Counted from the stretch's first letter, positions 21,665 through 32,450 are shown. The stretch is 64,000 nucleotides of DNA from Epiperipatus broadwayi (GCA_028023455.1 JAQFVV010000027.1:10163845-10227844), one strand, 5' to 3'. The notes: generated by a model not told the origin, from the letters alone. Numbers and translations are program-made.

Positions 21665-22274
21665 TGTAGTGTTTGTAAAAATGGCAGGCGTTGTGCACTC
21701 CAGAAAAACTAGAATTTGTTCGAGTGGTTGTTGTAGATCGCGCGCTGATAACGGAGGAAGTTAAGTAACATAATGGCGGACGATAATTCCAAGAGATATT
21801 TGCTTATTCCAAATATTTCTGGATAAAAGATGTTACCTGATTGGACAAGGATTAATTGCTACAGTTATCAGCAAGCAATAAAAGACGGTGTAACAACTAC
21901 GCAGGGGAAGGCAGTTATTAGCAGCCATATTGGGAGAACATCGAGCAGTGTAATATAGAGAGTAGTAGAGAGCAGTCATGCAGTAGCAAGTTGCAGACCA
22001 TTCGTTTGGAGAGCATCCGCTTGCAGACCATTCATTGGAGAGCAGTCGGTGCAGACCATTCGTTTGAGAGCATCTGTGGCTGAGCTTCGTTGCAGACCAA
22101 TTCATTGGAGAGCTTCATTGCAGACCAATTTGTTTGGAGAGCTTCGTGGCAGACCAATTTGTTGGAGAGCTTCATTGGAAAAGAACAGCATGGGAATTGT
22201 ATAACGTTATTTGCTGACCGCACAGTATGACTTGCAGTTATAACCTTGGCACAGTCATAAGTGCGGATATTACA
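21665..22274 (+). repeat. 3' LTR with internal minisatellite
   Basis: The same length as the 5' LTR, with no visible indel between them. It carries the same minisatellite at about 21991-22178 and the AATAAA at about 21876. It ends ATTACA and is followed at once by the target duplication CTAGT and the resumed foldback sequence. Confidence 0.9.
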
Positions 22275-22901
22275 CTAGTGCCTGCTCATCCAATATCCCC
22301 AGACTAGTTTCTGGCTTGTGGTCTTCATCAGTGAGGAGCCTTGGATCTGAGAGCACTGCACCTAGATCTTAGGATCTAATGCAACCCTCCAGCAGCCACC
22401 TTTTATCTCTACTTAACTATAAAACTGAGAATGAAATTGAAAACACAGTAATATTTTCAATCTAAGCTTAGTAGCTTATATAGTCATGTGGGTCTGAACT
22501 CAGTTCAGCACCCATACATTTTGGTGTTTTGGCTGTTTAACAACCATGGCCACCACTATCCTATAAAGCAGAATTTCAGACCCATATGACTATACAAGCT
22601 ATTGAGCTTAGATTGAAAATATTATTGTGTTTTCAATTTCATTCTCATAGTTTTGAAGTTAAGTAGAGATAAAAAGTGGCTGCTGGAGGGTTGCATTAGA
22701 TTCTAAGATCTAGGTGCAGGGCTCTCAGATCCAAGGCTTCTCACTGACGAAGGCCACAAGCCAGAAACTAGTCTGGGGATATTGGATGAGTAGGCACTAG
22801 ATAGGGATTTTATGCACTAAGCCTTCTGGCATCAATTGATTACTCTGTTTGGCACAGGGTGGCACTACTGTATGGAGAGAGTTTTGCCTTGTTTATATAA
22901 G

Positions 22902-23280
22902 GATTTCAGAAATATTTGATGCATTTTGAAAATTTGGAACGGAATCACCAATGACAGCTTGTAATTAAAATTTGTAGGGGCACTGCTTTGAATATCAAAG
23001 TGTCGAACAGCCTCTTTTCTTAACTGTAACTTTCTCATAAAAGGACAACCATGAAAACTTAAGATTTTGAAGTTCACATACAATCACAGAACTTATTTCT
23101 TGGGGGGTGCAAGAAAGGTATGATTAAATTGGTTACATTTTCTGTAAAATAAAGGAATTGGAAAAAAAACCACACTGGAAGTATGATAATCATCTAATTC
23201 TACACTTTATCACATTCAAGAATATGGTATATGGTTTTTAAGCACAACACATGCTGAATCAACAAGAAACATTACCTTAC
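22902..23280. other. Intron, unassigned
   Basis: The minus frame 22865-23083 partly overlaps the foldback arm and has no recognised motif. No other feature was seen. Confidence 0.4.
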
Positions 23281-23780
23281 ACTGGCCCAATAGGGTCAGC
23301 GCTGATTAAATGACAGAGTTTTCTCGACCTAGCATGTAGCTTCTTATCTCAGACATGTGCACATGCACACAGTAGCCAAATGCTATGCCACTGGAACTAT
23401 GAAGCGCACAGTTCCATACAAGAATTTTTGTAATTTTTATATAAACTAGGGATGGGTACTGACATTAAGCTTAAGGATTATATAATGTACAAAGAAAAAA
23501 AGGACTCATTAAGTCTATTATATTGAATGTTCTAGACAATAGGGGCAGGTCGGCACTATGTGAATGACTGTGTTCTATCTATCTAGCATGCAGCTTCTTA
23601 TCTCAGACATGTGCACATGTACAACAATGCCATGCGACTGGTACTGGGAAGCACACAGTTCCAGTCAAGGATTTTTTGTAATTTTTCCATGAACTAGGAA
23701 ATGGCTACTGGTGTTAAGCTTAAGAATTATATAATGTACAAGCATAAAGAAAGAATTAAAGAAAAAAGCCCTCATTGTGA
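23281..23780. repeat. Tandem duplication, period about 254 bp
   Basis: Two adjacent diverged copies share CTTCTTATCTCAGACATGTG (23340 and 23594), CACAGTTCCA, TTTTTGTAATTTTT, ATTAAGCTTAAG / GTTAAGCTTAAG and ATTATATAATGTACAA. Identity looks near 80 percent, so it is older than the FB1 arm duplication of the same length at 16834. No coding frame. Confidence 0.75.
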
Positions 23781-24440
23781 ATAATTATAGGGGGTGCTGC
23801 AGTGCCTTTACACATGCTGCACCTGGAAAACATACTTGTAAATTTTATTATACTTTTTCAACTACATATTATGTTTTAAAAACACATTAAGGTGGATACA
23901 ATTGCAAGTCTCATTAATCTTGGTGTTAGAACATCTATTATAAATTGATGAAATAGTTTGTTGATTTTGCACTAAGATATTTGAACAAATAGTGGAAACT
24001 TTTTGATACCTATTGTCATACTAAATCATCAAACAATCGCCAAACAATCTTGTTGCAATTATTGTGTGGCAAATTTATTTAAAATTATTGCATGGCTGAT
24101 CAACAGGGGATAGTTAAATCTAATGAAATAAATGTATTCTAAAATTTAGTTTGATCTTTTGCAGTAATGTTATGAAACTGTTTAGTCATTAGATCTAGAG
24201 ACCTTCGTTATTTGCTAATATTAATAACAGTATTGAATAACATTAATTAAATTACACCATCTCTAGAAATTTTTTACGATCTTTCAAATGGCAGTTTAAA
24301 ATGCAAAAACCATCCATTGAGATTTGATAGATCATAAAAATGTTTATAGATGTAATATGTTAAATTAATATTATTCAATATTGTTACATATTTATCTGAT
24401 GTTTAATTAGTCATATATATATACATTCAAATATTAACCA
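23781..24440. other. Intron, unassigned
   Basis: AT-rich, without repeats I recognise. Confidence 0.4.
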
Positions 24441-24444
24441 TTAA

Positions 24445-24622
24445 ATCACTCTACATGGTTAAAAAATTCAGTACCGCCCTCTGTGAACTAATATATAATG
24501 TCTTATAGTAGACAGTTCAAAGCGGTATTTTTTGAGCTGGCTATTTTGAAATACGAACTCTAATGTATTTATATATTAGTTCACAGAGGGTGGTACTGGA
24601 TTTCTTAACCATGTGGGGTGAT
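24445..24622. mobile_element. TTAA-flanked MITE (piggyBac-type target)
   Basis: Inverted repeats of about 53 bp begin ATCAC: left ATCACTCTACATGGTTAAAA, right in reverse ATCACCCCACATGGTTAAGA. Both continue GTACC(G/A)CCCTCTGTGAACTA. TTAA lies at 24441-24444 and 24623-24626, the target of piggyBac-type transposases. The 178-bp body is non-coding with a loop of about 70 bp. Confidence 0.8.
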
Positions 24623-24626
24623 TTAA

Positions 24627-26371
24627 TGCTTAATATTTGTATATTTATTTCAGTATAGCGTTATGCACTGGGATTATTTTATATATATAATATTAGAAAA
24701 TGTATGGTGTGAAATATTATGTAAATGTGTTAAGCACAAAAATCACTAATCTGACAAAATGAGTTTCATTTTGCTGAGACAAATTTAGACATCTAATTGC
24801 AAGAATGCAATTACATATTACATACACTGTATATCGTGTAATATTACAATGATTTTGAACATTTGTGCAACTATTAAAATGATAATCACTTATTGAATCT
24901 GCCATGGAATTATTAAATTGGGCCAATTTCAAAGTAGCTTTGTTTACAGGTATAATGAATAAAATTTTATTATTGTGCATAGTACCATCCAAACTTGTCT
25001 CTTACATACGTTCCTGGGACTTCAAATAAAGTGAGATTCATTTTGTCTGAATGGTAAATAGACTCATGAGTTTATATGAAATTTTTAATATTGTTTGTGC
25101 AGCAATTGCAAAAATTATCATTTTCAACACACACATGTATAAAATCATAAATTTCCAATAGCTAACTGGTTTTCAAATGTAATTCACAGCTCAGCATCCA
25201 AAACTTAATAAACGAATAAAATGTCTACAATCTGTTGTCAAGGCAACACCTCCATCTTTTATCCTGGACTATGATATTTAAATAGATGAAGACTGATATT
25301 TTAATCTAAAATAAACCCCATTCAACAAGAAAAGATAAAAAGTTTGAAAGTAAATTAATAAAGAATCATTTTTACAAATTTTCAAACCATTTTCTATTCA
25401 ATATTTTAGATATAATATAAATGATTAATAACTAACTGGTTTCTGAAGGTAATTTACATGATAATAGCAAATGTTTAATAAATAAATAGAATCTACAAGC
25501 TATTGTCAAGGCATTCTGTATAAATCAAAGATGGATTTCACCATTTATCTTGTTCTAGGATCTTTAAAATGAAGTGAAAAATGAAAACATGTGACTGTAA
25601 TAGATAGAGATTTTAATCTGCCTAAATGTCAATCTGTTTAAGTCACGTCTTTCACTCTTTGTCTGTTTAAAGATCTTAGACCAGGGTTAAAGATGAAAGC
25701 CATCTTTTATTTATAAAGATTACTTTGATATCAGATTGTGGATATTATATTGGTGTAATAAGCTTTAGCTGTTGGTCCATGAATATATTATTTGGTATTA
25801 TGATTTAAAAAAAAATTGAAACTTTTTAAAACAACCACCATTTTTTCAAAATGGTGGTCATTTGTAAGATTGATGATGTCATAGGATAGTGACTTCATTA
25901 AAGCTATGTCATTCAAAGATAAAATGATGTTGATGCTAAAAATGCATACCACAGTATAAAATTTATTTATTATATAATATACAATATTGTTTTGATTATG
26001 GAATTAAAATACAATTGATACATTTTATCTAATTTTCATCTAGTGTCCTTGTAAGGCAGTCAGTTCTTTCATATATGATATATCTAAAGTAGAGTAGAGT
26101 TCAACATTAACAACTACATAAGCAAAAAAAAATATCAGTTTTATTCAGTATAATAAATAATCAAAGACATAGTCTGATCATGTGTAACAACAAGGTGTAT
26201 TAATATTAAAATTTAAAATGTATACATTAGCTAAAATATATTCACTCAGTCAATATTTAATTCTTGTGAGCATTATTTTCCTTGTAGTAAAAAGTATATT
26301 AGTCATAACTAATTTTTATTACCAATTTATATGTCTGTAATTAATAATTACTTTTTATTAGTGATTTATAT
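24627..26371. other. Intron, unassigned, one small hairpin
   Basis: A perfect small hairpin ACCACCATTTT / AAAATGGTGGT lies at about 25836-25859. Two loosely similar stretches (about 25120-25260 and 25420-25560) share AACTAACTGGTTT, AATTTACA or AATTCACA, AATAAACGAATAAA / AATAAATAAATAGA and TATTGTCAAGGCA, which suggests an old duplication of about 300 bp spacing. No gene. Confidence 0.45.
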
Positions 26372-26570
26372 GTAATCATGTTGAAGGAGGGGACCAAAAC
26401 ATTCAGATATGCACTATTGGTATTGGCCATGCTTAATTCAGTTATGAGTCTGATAATACAGATGACAAAGTATTTATACAAATTTAAACATTTATTGATG
26501 AATGAGTGTAAACCAATTAATACCAATAGCGCATGTCTGAATGTTCTGGACCCTCCACCCATATGATTTG
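26372..26570. mobile_element. MITE-like hairpin element
   Basis: The left arm GGGGACCAAAACATTCAGAT ATGCACTATTGGTATTGG and the right arm in reverse GGGTCCAGAACATTCAGACA TGCGCTATTGGTATTAATTGG are inverted around an 80-bp loop. Frames on both strands across it (26341-26574, 26378-26566) come from the symmetry and are not genes. The target duplication was not determined. Confidence 0.65.
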
Positions 26571-27409
26571 TCATAACTGTAACTATTATGCATCATAATT
26601 GTAAATTATTTTGTGGGGGGAGGGGAGAAAAAAATTATTTTGTGTGTATGCTATTAATAATCAACTTTATATGATCAAATGTTTCTAAACATAATTTTAA
26701 AATATCATTTATTTGTTCAATTTTAAACAAATAATGTTATATAATTTGTTTCTGACATACTGTTAAAAAAGTATATATACTTTTTACAGTATTGGTAAAA
26801 GAAAAAAAAGAAGGTTTTTGATTATTAAAATTTCAGCATTCAATTGTACGTTACGCTTCTTTATCAAATTTTAATTTTATTTCACTGTATTTATTTAAAA
26901 TAAATACAATTCACAAAACATTTTTTTAAAAAATTACTACAGCGATATTAATTACAAAAATAAAAAATTTTGATAACAAATATAAAGTGTAGCAATTATT
27001 TTTCTTCATACTTTATTTTAATTTAATGATGAATTAAGAAATATTCTCTCGCTAAGTAAGAAACAAATTAGTGAACCATCAATGGAAAAATTAAAAAATT
27101 ACAGTTACTGATATGTTTTTATACAGTTTGTTTACCCACAGATTAGTAATTTTTTTAACGATATAATTAGTAAAATGTTTATTCATTAATTAACACTTCA
27201 ATTTAAAATTTAATTTTTAATTGAATTTTTACATATGTTGAACTTAATGTAACAAATAATTTTTTCTCCGTAGGAACTCATTATAATTGCTTATTTTTTA
27301 TGTGAGATCTTTGATTTATAATGCATTTTTGAGCACTAATTAGTAAATATGTATACAAAAAATATTTTATAAATAATACTTTTATTTACTATGCATTAAA
27401 AAGCCAATT
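26571..27409. other. Intron, very AT-rich, unassigned
   Basis: A small hairpin occurs at about 26762-26788 (TGTTAAAAAAGTATATA / TATATACTTTTTACAG). No gene. Confidence 0.4.
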
Positions 27410-27730
27410 TTTAAAGTTAAAAGTAATATATATATAATATTTTATAACAAATACTTTTATTTATTGTATACTAAAAAAACAAACAATTGTTTCTTCAATC
27501 ACAATTTGGGTTTTTTAGATTTAACTTGAAATAAATGGGCAGCATCCAGAAATTAATTAATTCAGTCACTAATTTTTACATTTTACAACTAATGATTGGT
27601 TTAATTAGTTATGGAGGTCCACGTTTTTATTTCAAGTTAAATATAAATCCCTAATTGTGGTTGAAGAAAACATTTATCTTTCGATTTTTAATATGCAATG
27701 AATAAAAGCATTTATTGTAATATATATATC
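27410..27730. mobile_element. MITE-like inverted-repeat element
   Basis: Arms of about 100 bp: left TTTCTTCAATCACAATTTGG then GATTTAACTTGAAATAAA (from about 27487); right in reverse TTTTCTTCAACCACAATTAG GGATTTATATTTAACTTGAA. The outer parts are also inverted (ACTTTTATTTATTGTATACT against GCTTTTATTCATTGCATATT). It is surrounded by partial direct repeats of its outer part at about 27365-27415. Confidence 0.6.
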
Positions 27731-28009
27731 ATGTGCCTTTTGATTGTATTTAATTTTAAAACTAAGCAACTTTAAGTACTTCATAGGTAAACCATCTATA
27801 ATTTTTTAGATTTATATATTAGTTTTGAAAAACATTACTTTTTAAACACTATTATATCCATTATTAAACTTTTTATATTTTAATTAAAATATAATAAATT
27901 ACATGTCTATACTATAATATTTAAAAATTTAAATTTTTTCTAACTTCTTTTTACTATTTAAACAAAAAAATGTTTAAATTGTTAAAGAAAAAATATTTGT
28001 GATGTGATG

Positions 28010-28720
28010 CTCTAATGATGATGATGTATTGTGGCTTCTTAAACGAAATCAAGAATATCTCAGCAATTATGCCCAGATAAACCTGTTAGCCACTTTATTT
28101 TCCATTCCCCACTCTAAGTCTTCCCATATTCTGCCCCATCCCATTTCCACAACATAATTTTTGTCAACTCTATAACCTTTATATGTAAATCCCCCTTATC
28201 TTTTCCCAAACCCAGCATAAAAACCAATAATTCACTTTCTAATAATCACTTTTTTCATATTTATTCTTCCTTAACTTCATTATATGTACCCTTTCTGTTT
28301 TCAAGCATTTACATTCAATTAACAAATGCCTAATATTTTCTATTCCTTTACATAATTTACAGACTAAATCACCCATATTACATGTATATTCTCTTATTAC
28401 TAAAGATCCCGTTCGAGCCTTAAACAATAAACTACTTTCCTTACTATTATCATATATTAACTCACACCTAATATTGTTTATTTCTATATATATTTAAACT
28501 CTTTTTACTCTCCATACTATTTCTCTACCTCTCTAACTCCCTATTCTTTATTAATAAATCTATTCTTTTATCCCATTCCTTACTACTATAACACTCAACA
28601 ATCCTCTTAACACAATCATCCCATCTTTTGTACAAATATACTGATATAAATTCTTTATCCAAATCTTTTGCATACTGCATTACCTTTCTCACCCATCTTG
28701 ATGTGATGTGATGTGATGTA
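28010..28720 (-). mobile_element. LINE-B 3' end, antisense, 5'-truncated
   Basis: On the minus strand this is the last 0.7 kb of LINE-B: the frame 28239-28427 (RTGSLVIREYTCNMGDLVCKL CKGIENIRHLLIEC) plus the 3' UTR (CCATTTCCACAACATAATTT on plus, matching 10214-10240 in reverse). It ends on the left in GTGATGTGATG, the reverse of the CATCACATCAC tail. It is truncated at about 28700 by the second copy. Confidence 0.82.
28239..28427 (-). pseudogene. LINE-B ORF2 C-terminal zinc-knuckle fragment
   Basis: The 62-codon frame contains C-K-L-C-x8-H-L-L-I-E-C, a CCHC arrangement found at the C-terminus of many CR1-, L2- and jockey-type ORF2 proteins, followed by a basic helix (KNKYEKSDY). The short fragment at 28815-29021 repeats its second half. 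Confidence 0.7.
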
Positions 28721-29041
28721 TTATGGCTTCTCCTTAAACGAAGTCAAGAATATCTCAGCAATTATGCCCAGATAAACCTGTTAACCACTTTCTTTTACAT
28801 TCCCCACTCTAAATTTACCCATAATCTGCTCTATCCCATTTCCACAACATAATTTTTGTCAACTCTATAACCTTTATATCTAAATCCCCCTTATCTTTTC
28901 CCAAACCCAGCATAAAAACCAATAATTCACTTTCTGTATAATCACTCTTTTCATATTTATTTTTCCACAACTTCATTATATGTACCCTTTCTGTTTTCAA
29001 ACATTTACATTCAATTAACAAATGCCTAATATTTTTTAATT
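28721..29041 (-). mobile_element. LINE-B 3' end, second antisense copy in tandem
   Basis: This begins with GATGTGATGTGATGTGATG at 28699-28720, then repeats TATGGCTTCTCCTTAAACGA and the rest of the 3' UTR. Frame 28815-29021 (LIECKCLKTERVHIMKLW, then ELLVFMLGLGKDKGDLD) is in phase and open. The two copies lie head to tail and directly abut, sharing the simple tail as their boundary. Confidence 0.82.
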
Positions 29042-29919
29042 CTTTTGTCTATGGCTCCCTCTATATTTATTTTATGTAAACAGATCTATAATCTTTTTAA
29101 AAAAAAAATAGTAGGAAAATGATATACAGTAATTGACAATTGATAAAGAAAAAAAAAACATTTTATTTTTAATTATCACTTTATTTTTGTCATACATTTT
29201 TAATATCTTATTTCCTTAACTTATATTTTATTTATCTATTTTTTTAGCAATTAATAATAATTTATATATATATTAGTGACATGAACCAATAAATATTGTG
29301 TCTCGGTAGCAAATCAAAAGTTCATTATCAAGTTTTCTTTGTGACGAGATTTAAAAGAGGCATATGATAACGTCTTCGACTAATCATCATCAAAACAATG
29401 CCAATCTTGGGACATAATATTGTTAAAGAGTAGGCATTAATATTTTTTTGCCACATGCACATACATAAGTATTACAATAACTATCAAACTAAGTATATAT
29501 CATATCAATGCTGATCACCATTAGTGCTCCGGACTATCTGATACCATCTATTCATAATAAACTAGTAATCATCATCATGGAACAAATAAAGTTATGGATT
29601 TTAAAGGTTACCTAAATCAGTCTAAAGAGAAAAGTATAGATATCCATATATATACTCCAAATAGAATAGCAATTAACTCTGTTGAACACATATGAACAAG
29701 AACAAAGACACAAGAATATATAAACGAATTTGCGTTAGGACTTCTGATGCAGAGATCAATATTTCTTGCTAAACAAATATTTAATTTCCATATATCATAA
29801 TGCACAATAATATATAAGAATAGATGGCATTCTACCTAAAACACCGTCAAGCGTATGTTTGTTTACATAAACGTCAGAGCAAGCATTCACTATCTCTAAC
29901 TTTAGTTCCACCTTCAGAT
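29042..29919. other. Intron, unassigned
   Basis: No gene. The minus frame 29617-29805 has no recognised motif. Confidence 0.4.
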
Positions 29920-30130
29920 CATGATTTCAAGCTATTTGCTATCATCAGTGAAGGATGGGAATAAGAAACTGGATCTAAACACAAACTCTGAGCATTTATG
30001 AAACAGTTTCTATTCAGCTTGCAAGTGTGAATCTTTTAGACACGTAATGTCTTCAAACTCAGCATAGCAAGCCAGATAGTTATATGGGTCTGATATCAGT
30101 TCAGCATCACCACATAGTAGAAGCCTCTGC
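29920..30130 (+). repeat. FB1-like decayed fragment
   Basis: CAGTGAAGGATGGGAATAAG followed by AGCAAGCCAGATAGTTATAT GGGTCTGATATCAGTTCAGCA resembles the FB1 arm order at 22330-22520. It is decayed and both ends are missing. Confidence 0.45.
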
Positions 30131-30171
30131 AATATATATCATTGCAAGAAAGACCTCAAAGGTACATATGA

Positions 30172-30298
30172 AAAACAAAAAGCAAGTTAAAACTTGCTAA
30201 TGCTTGTATTTATGACAATAGATGGCGTTCTATTAACAACGTCATCTATTGTCGTAAATACAAGCATTAGCAAGTTTTAACTTGCTTTTGTTTTTTTT
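30172..30298. mobile_element. Near-perfect palindrome, MITE-like
   Basis: Arms of about 58 bp: AGCAAGTTAAAACTTGCTAA TGCTTGTATTTATGAC and its reverse complement, with one visible mismatch (ATGAC/ACGAC), around a loop of 10-15 bp (GGCGTTCTATTAACAACG). The outer edge runs into A-rich / T-rich stretches that also pair. There is no coding capacity and no clear target duplication. Confidence 0.75.
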
Positions 30299-30880
30299 AA
30301 TAATATATAAGCTAATTATTAATCATAAATATGTAAAAAGGATTTATTGGTATTGATAGAGTCAGGTACCTATATTCCATTTAATACTGATTCTTTAAAT
30401 ACTGTGACAACATCGAGAAACAATACCAAAATAACTAATTGATAAATTTAAAATTATTTTTATCTGGAGAAGTGATTTTTCTTAGTAATACTATATAATT
30501 TAATTTATAAATTAAATGTATAATTAAAAATCTCTTGTTACTTGTAATTGATAGTTTTGTTTTGTACTTTTAGTATTATTTGTCTTTTCAATTTCTTATG
30601 TGGTTTTGAATAAAGTAAGGAGTGAGGGATGGGGGAAGATAGAGAGAAAATGTGGTCAAGTGTAAGTTTCTTATTGATTTACAAATTACTTTATAAATTA
30701 AATGTATAATTTCATATCACCTTTTAATAGTATTATTTGTCTTTGAAATTATTAAATTTCTTATTTGGGTTTTGAAAAAGTGAGACATAAAAAATTAAAT
30801 CAATTGTATTATGACTGCTCTTATGAAAACAATACTAAAGAGTCAAAATAAGAACCAGACACAAATTTTTGGTTTCACAT
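30299..30880. other. Intron, unassigned, diverged direct repeat
   Basis: Related stretches near 30487-30620 and 30675-30790 share AATTTATAAATTAAATGTATAAT, TTTAGTATTATTTGTCTTT and TTGGGTTTTGAA-type words, suggesting a duplication with about 200-bp spacing. No gene. Confidence 0.4.
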
Positions 30881-31180
30881 AATTAAAGGGGCTTTGAACA
30901 CAGACTTTTAAATTTCCTTCAGCTATTCTTTCCATCATACATAACCAATACACATTACCATGCATGTGTGAATAAGATGTATGATCTCCAATATAGGTAT
31001 TTCATGCTGAACCAGCACTCATCAGTTGGTCCAGACCACATCTCTCTCTCACACACACACATATATAATCAGTATTCAGTTTATGTTAAGATAGCAAATC
31101 TTCAAACTTTAATGGACAGACTTTAATCTACTCCAACCTCCAACTCTTCAGTCATCCATATCATTGAAAATCTAATGAAG
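30881..31180 (-). repeat. FB2 unit, reverse orientation
   Basis: It starts AATTAAAGGGGCTTTGAACA (altered B-box word), then TTTCATGCTGAACCAGCACTCATCAGTTGG (split here as TTCATGCTGAACCAGCACTC and ATCAGTTGGTCCAGACC), then AGATAGCAAATCTTCAAACT and CCAACTCTTCAGTCATCCAT. It is the reverse complement of the unit at 16330-16595. It contains an internal TC/AC dinucleotide run at 31043-31070. Confidence 0.6.
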
Positions 31181-32265
31181 GAATGCCCAAACCCTCATTG
31201 ATACCAATATTGTTGTTATACTCATGTTGACCTTAAATCACTCTGGCCCCTCATATATATGACTTTAATATGTCCATTTAAATATACAAAGAGATGGGCA
31301 GAATTCAGGCTGAATCTGTGTGTCCATTTATTATTTGAACCTATATGACAAATTTCTTGGATTAATTTATACTTTTTTTAATCTATTGGTATTACTAAGT
31401 TCTTTTCAATGTTTTTATCATTAGGGTTCTTTTCAGATTTTAAAAAATACTTCTAATATCAAATTCATTTTATTATTTCATTCATTTTTATTTCCTATAA
31501 TTAATGTTTTCTGTGACAGATGTGATAAAAACGGCATCTTGATAATATTCACTTCTTGCTTTTTTTTTTATTAAAAAAAAAATTCAAACGGCTTTTTATT
31601 ATTCAAGAGTTCATATGAAGTTTGGACATCAGATGTGTGAGCAGTGAAATTGACCCTATGATTTCATCTTCTAACCTCTCCATACTATACTAAAGTACAT
31701 AGGGCATTTCCTTTGTTGTCAATATATTCGTTTTGAAATTTTATTCTTCTTGTTTTTTTTATATTACTATCCCATGTTTAATTATTACTTTTAGATATCA
31801 AATTGTATATTTTCCCTTTTAAAATCTTCAAACCATATATATTTTTTTCATTATTAAACATCTTATTCTATCTTTATTTATTTTTCTTCTTAATATTTTT
31901 GTACTGTTTATTCCAATGTTGTTTTGTTTTCTTATGTATCTTCATTGTACCACATTGTACATATTTAATCGCTTTATTCAATATATTTATTTATTTTTCT
32001 GCAAATATACCATATTTATTAAATCATTCCCCCCCTCATCTTTATTTATTTATCTTAGTTCATTTGTTTTCATGCATTTAACTAAATTATCAATTTTCTT
32101 TTGCTGTCTTATTTTTGTTTTTATATTAATATAATCTATATTTATTTGACAGAATTTTAAATAAATCTTCCTTCAAAATAATCTTCCATCCTGGATTGTT
32201 CTTCTAATAATCACATGATCATTTTTTATGCTTATTCAAGTTTCTCATGCGTATTCAAGCTGTTA
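31181..32265. other. Intron, T-rich, unassigned
   Basis: The frames 31803-32134 read as strings of Phe, Leu, Ile and Tyr. They reflect T-richness and possibly an A-rich decayed LINE on the minus strand, but I could not align it. Confidence 0.35.
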
Positions 32266-32267
32266 AA

Positions 32268-32450
32268 ATAGGCAAAACTCTCCATACAGTAGTGCCACTC
32301 AGTGCGAGTCACAGTCCACAAGCTAGGAACTAATCTGGGGATATTAGATGAGTAGACACTAGATAGTGATTTTATGCACAAACCGTCTGGCATCCATTGA
32401 TTACTCTGCCTTGCACTGAACGGCACTAATGTATGGAGAGCTTTGCCTGT
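32268..32450. repeat. FB1 derivative with internal deletion
   Basis: Left GGCAAAACTCTCCATACAGT and right GTATGGAGAGCTTTGCCTG are inverted. The interior keeps CAGTGCGAGTCACAGTCCAC joined to arm sequence ATTAGATGAGTAGACACTAG and CATCCATTGATTACTCTG. The whole central palindrome is missing. The frame 32232-32456 is a by-product. Confidence 0.7.

Larger units (their letters stand above)
20803..22274 (+). mobile_element. Miniature non-autonomous LTR retroelement
   Basis: Two 610-bp direct repeats (20803-21412 and 21665-22274) start TGTAG and end ATTACA, satisfying TG...CA. They differ at about 24 sites by my count, roughly 96 percent identical. The 252-bp interior begins one base after the 5' LTR with TGGCGCAGTCACATTTGG, a primer-binding-site candidate whose complement ends in the tRNA-like CCA. 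It ends with the purine-rich GGAGTGGAGGGAGGTGT directly before the 3' LTR. The 5-bp target duplication CTAGT is at 20798-20802 and 22275-22279. No gag or pol is present, so mobility would need proteins from another element. Base composition is clearly richer in GC than the surrounding DNA. Confidence 0.93.
20642..22893. mobile_element. FB1 foldback element carrying a nested LTR retroelement
   Basis: Without the insert the element is about 0.78 kb and almost completely palindromic. Outer end AACATCACATGATCACTATC at 20656; inner end AAGGCAAAACTCTC with CCATACAGTAGTGC; then arm words that recur inverted at 22553-22893 (GCACTACTGTATGGAGAGAG, TGATTACTCTGTTTGGCACA, GAGTAGGCACTAGATAGGG). The loop, about 22500-22550, contains ACCATGGCCACCACTATCC. 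Possible flanking repeats TATATAAG lie at 20634-20641 and 22894-22901. There is no coding capacity. The interrupted site reads CTATCTAGT|GCCTGCTCATCC; the intact form ATCTAGTGCCTATTCATCC is at 48670. Confidence 0.85.

Noticed and set aside
21013-22223. Cys/Ser/Trp-rich frames on the minus strand and an overlapping plus frame, duplicated
   Set aside because: They lie inside the two LTRs and follow the 25-30 bp minisatellite units; the duplication is the LTR pair and not a gene pair.
23281-23780. CRISPR-like repeat-spacer arrangement, also considered for the LTR minisatellite
   Set aside because: Only two long tandem units here and contiguous units in the LTR, with no regular spacers; the DNA is eukaryotic.
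26341-26574. Overlapping frames on opposite strands with similar protein words
   Set aside because: Caused by the inverted arms of a MITE; both strands encode the same word (TNSAxLNVL).
31803-32134. Hydrophobic frames that look like membrane proteins
   Set aside because: Composition follows from T-rich DNA, both frames overlap, and there is no splice or start context.
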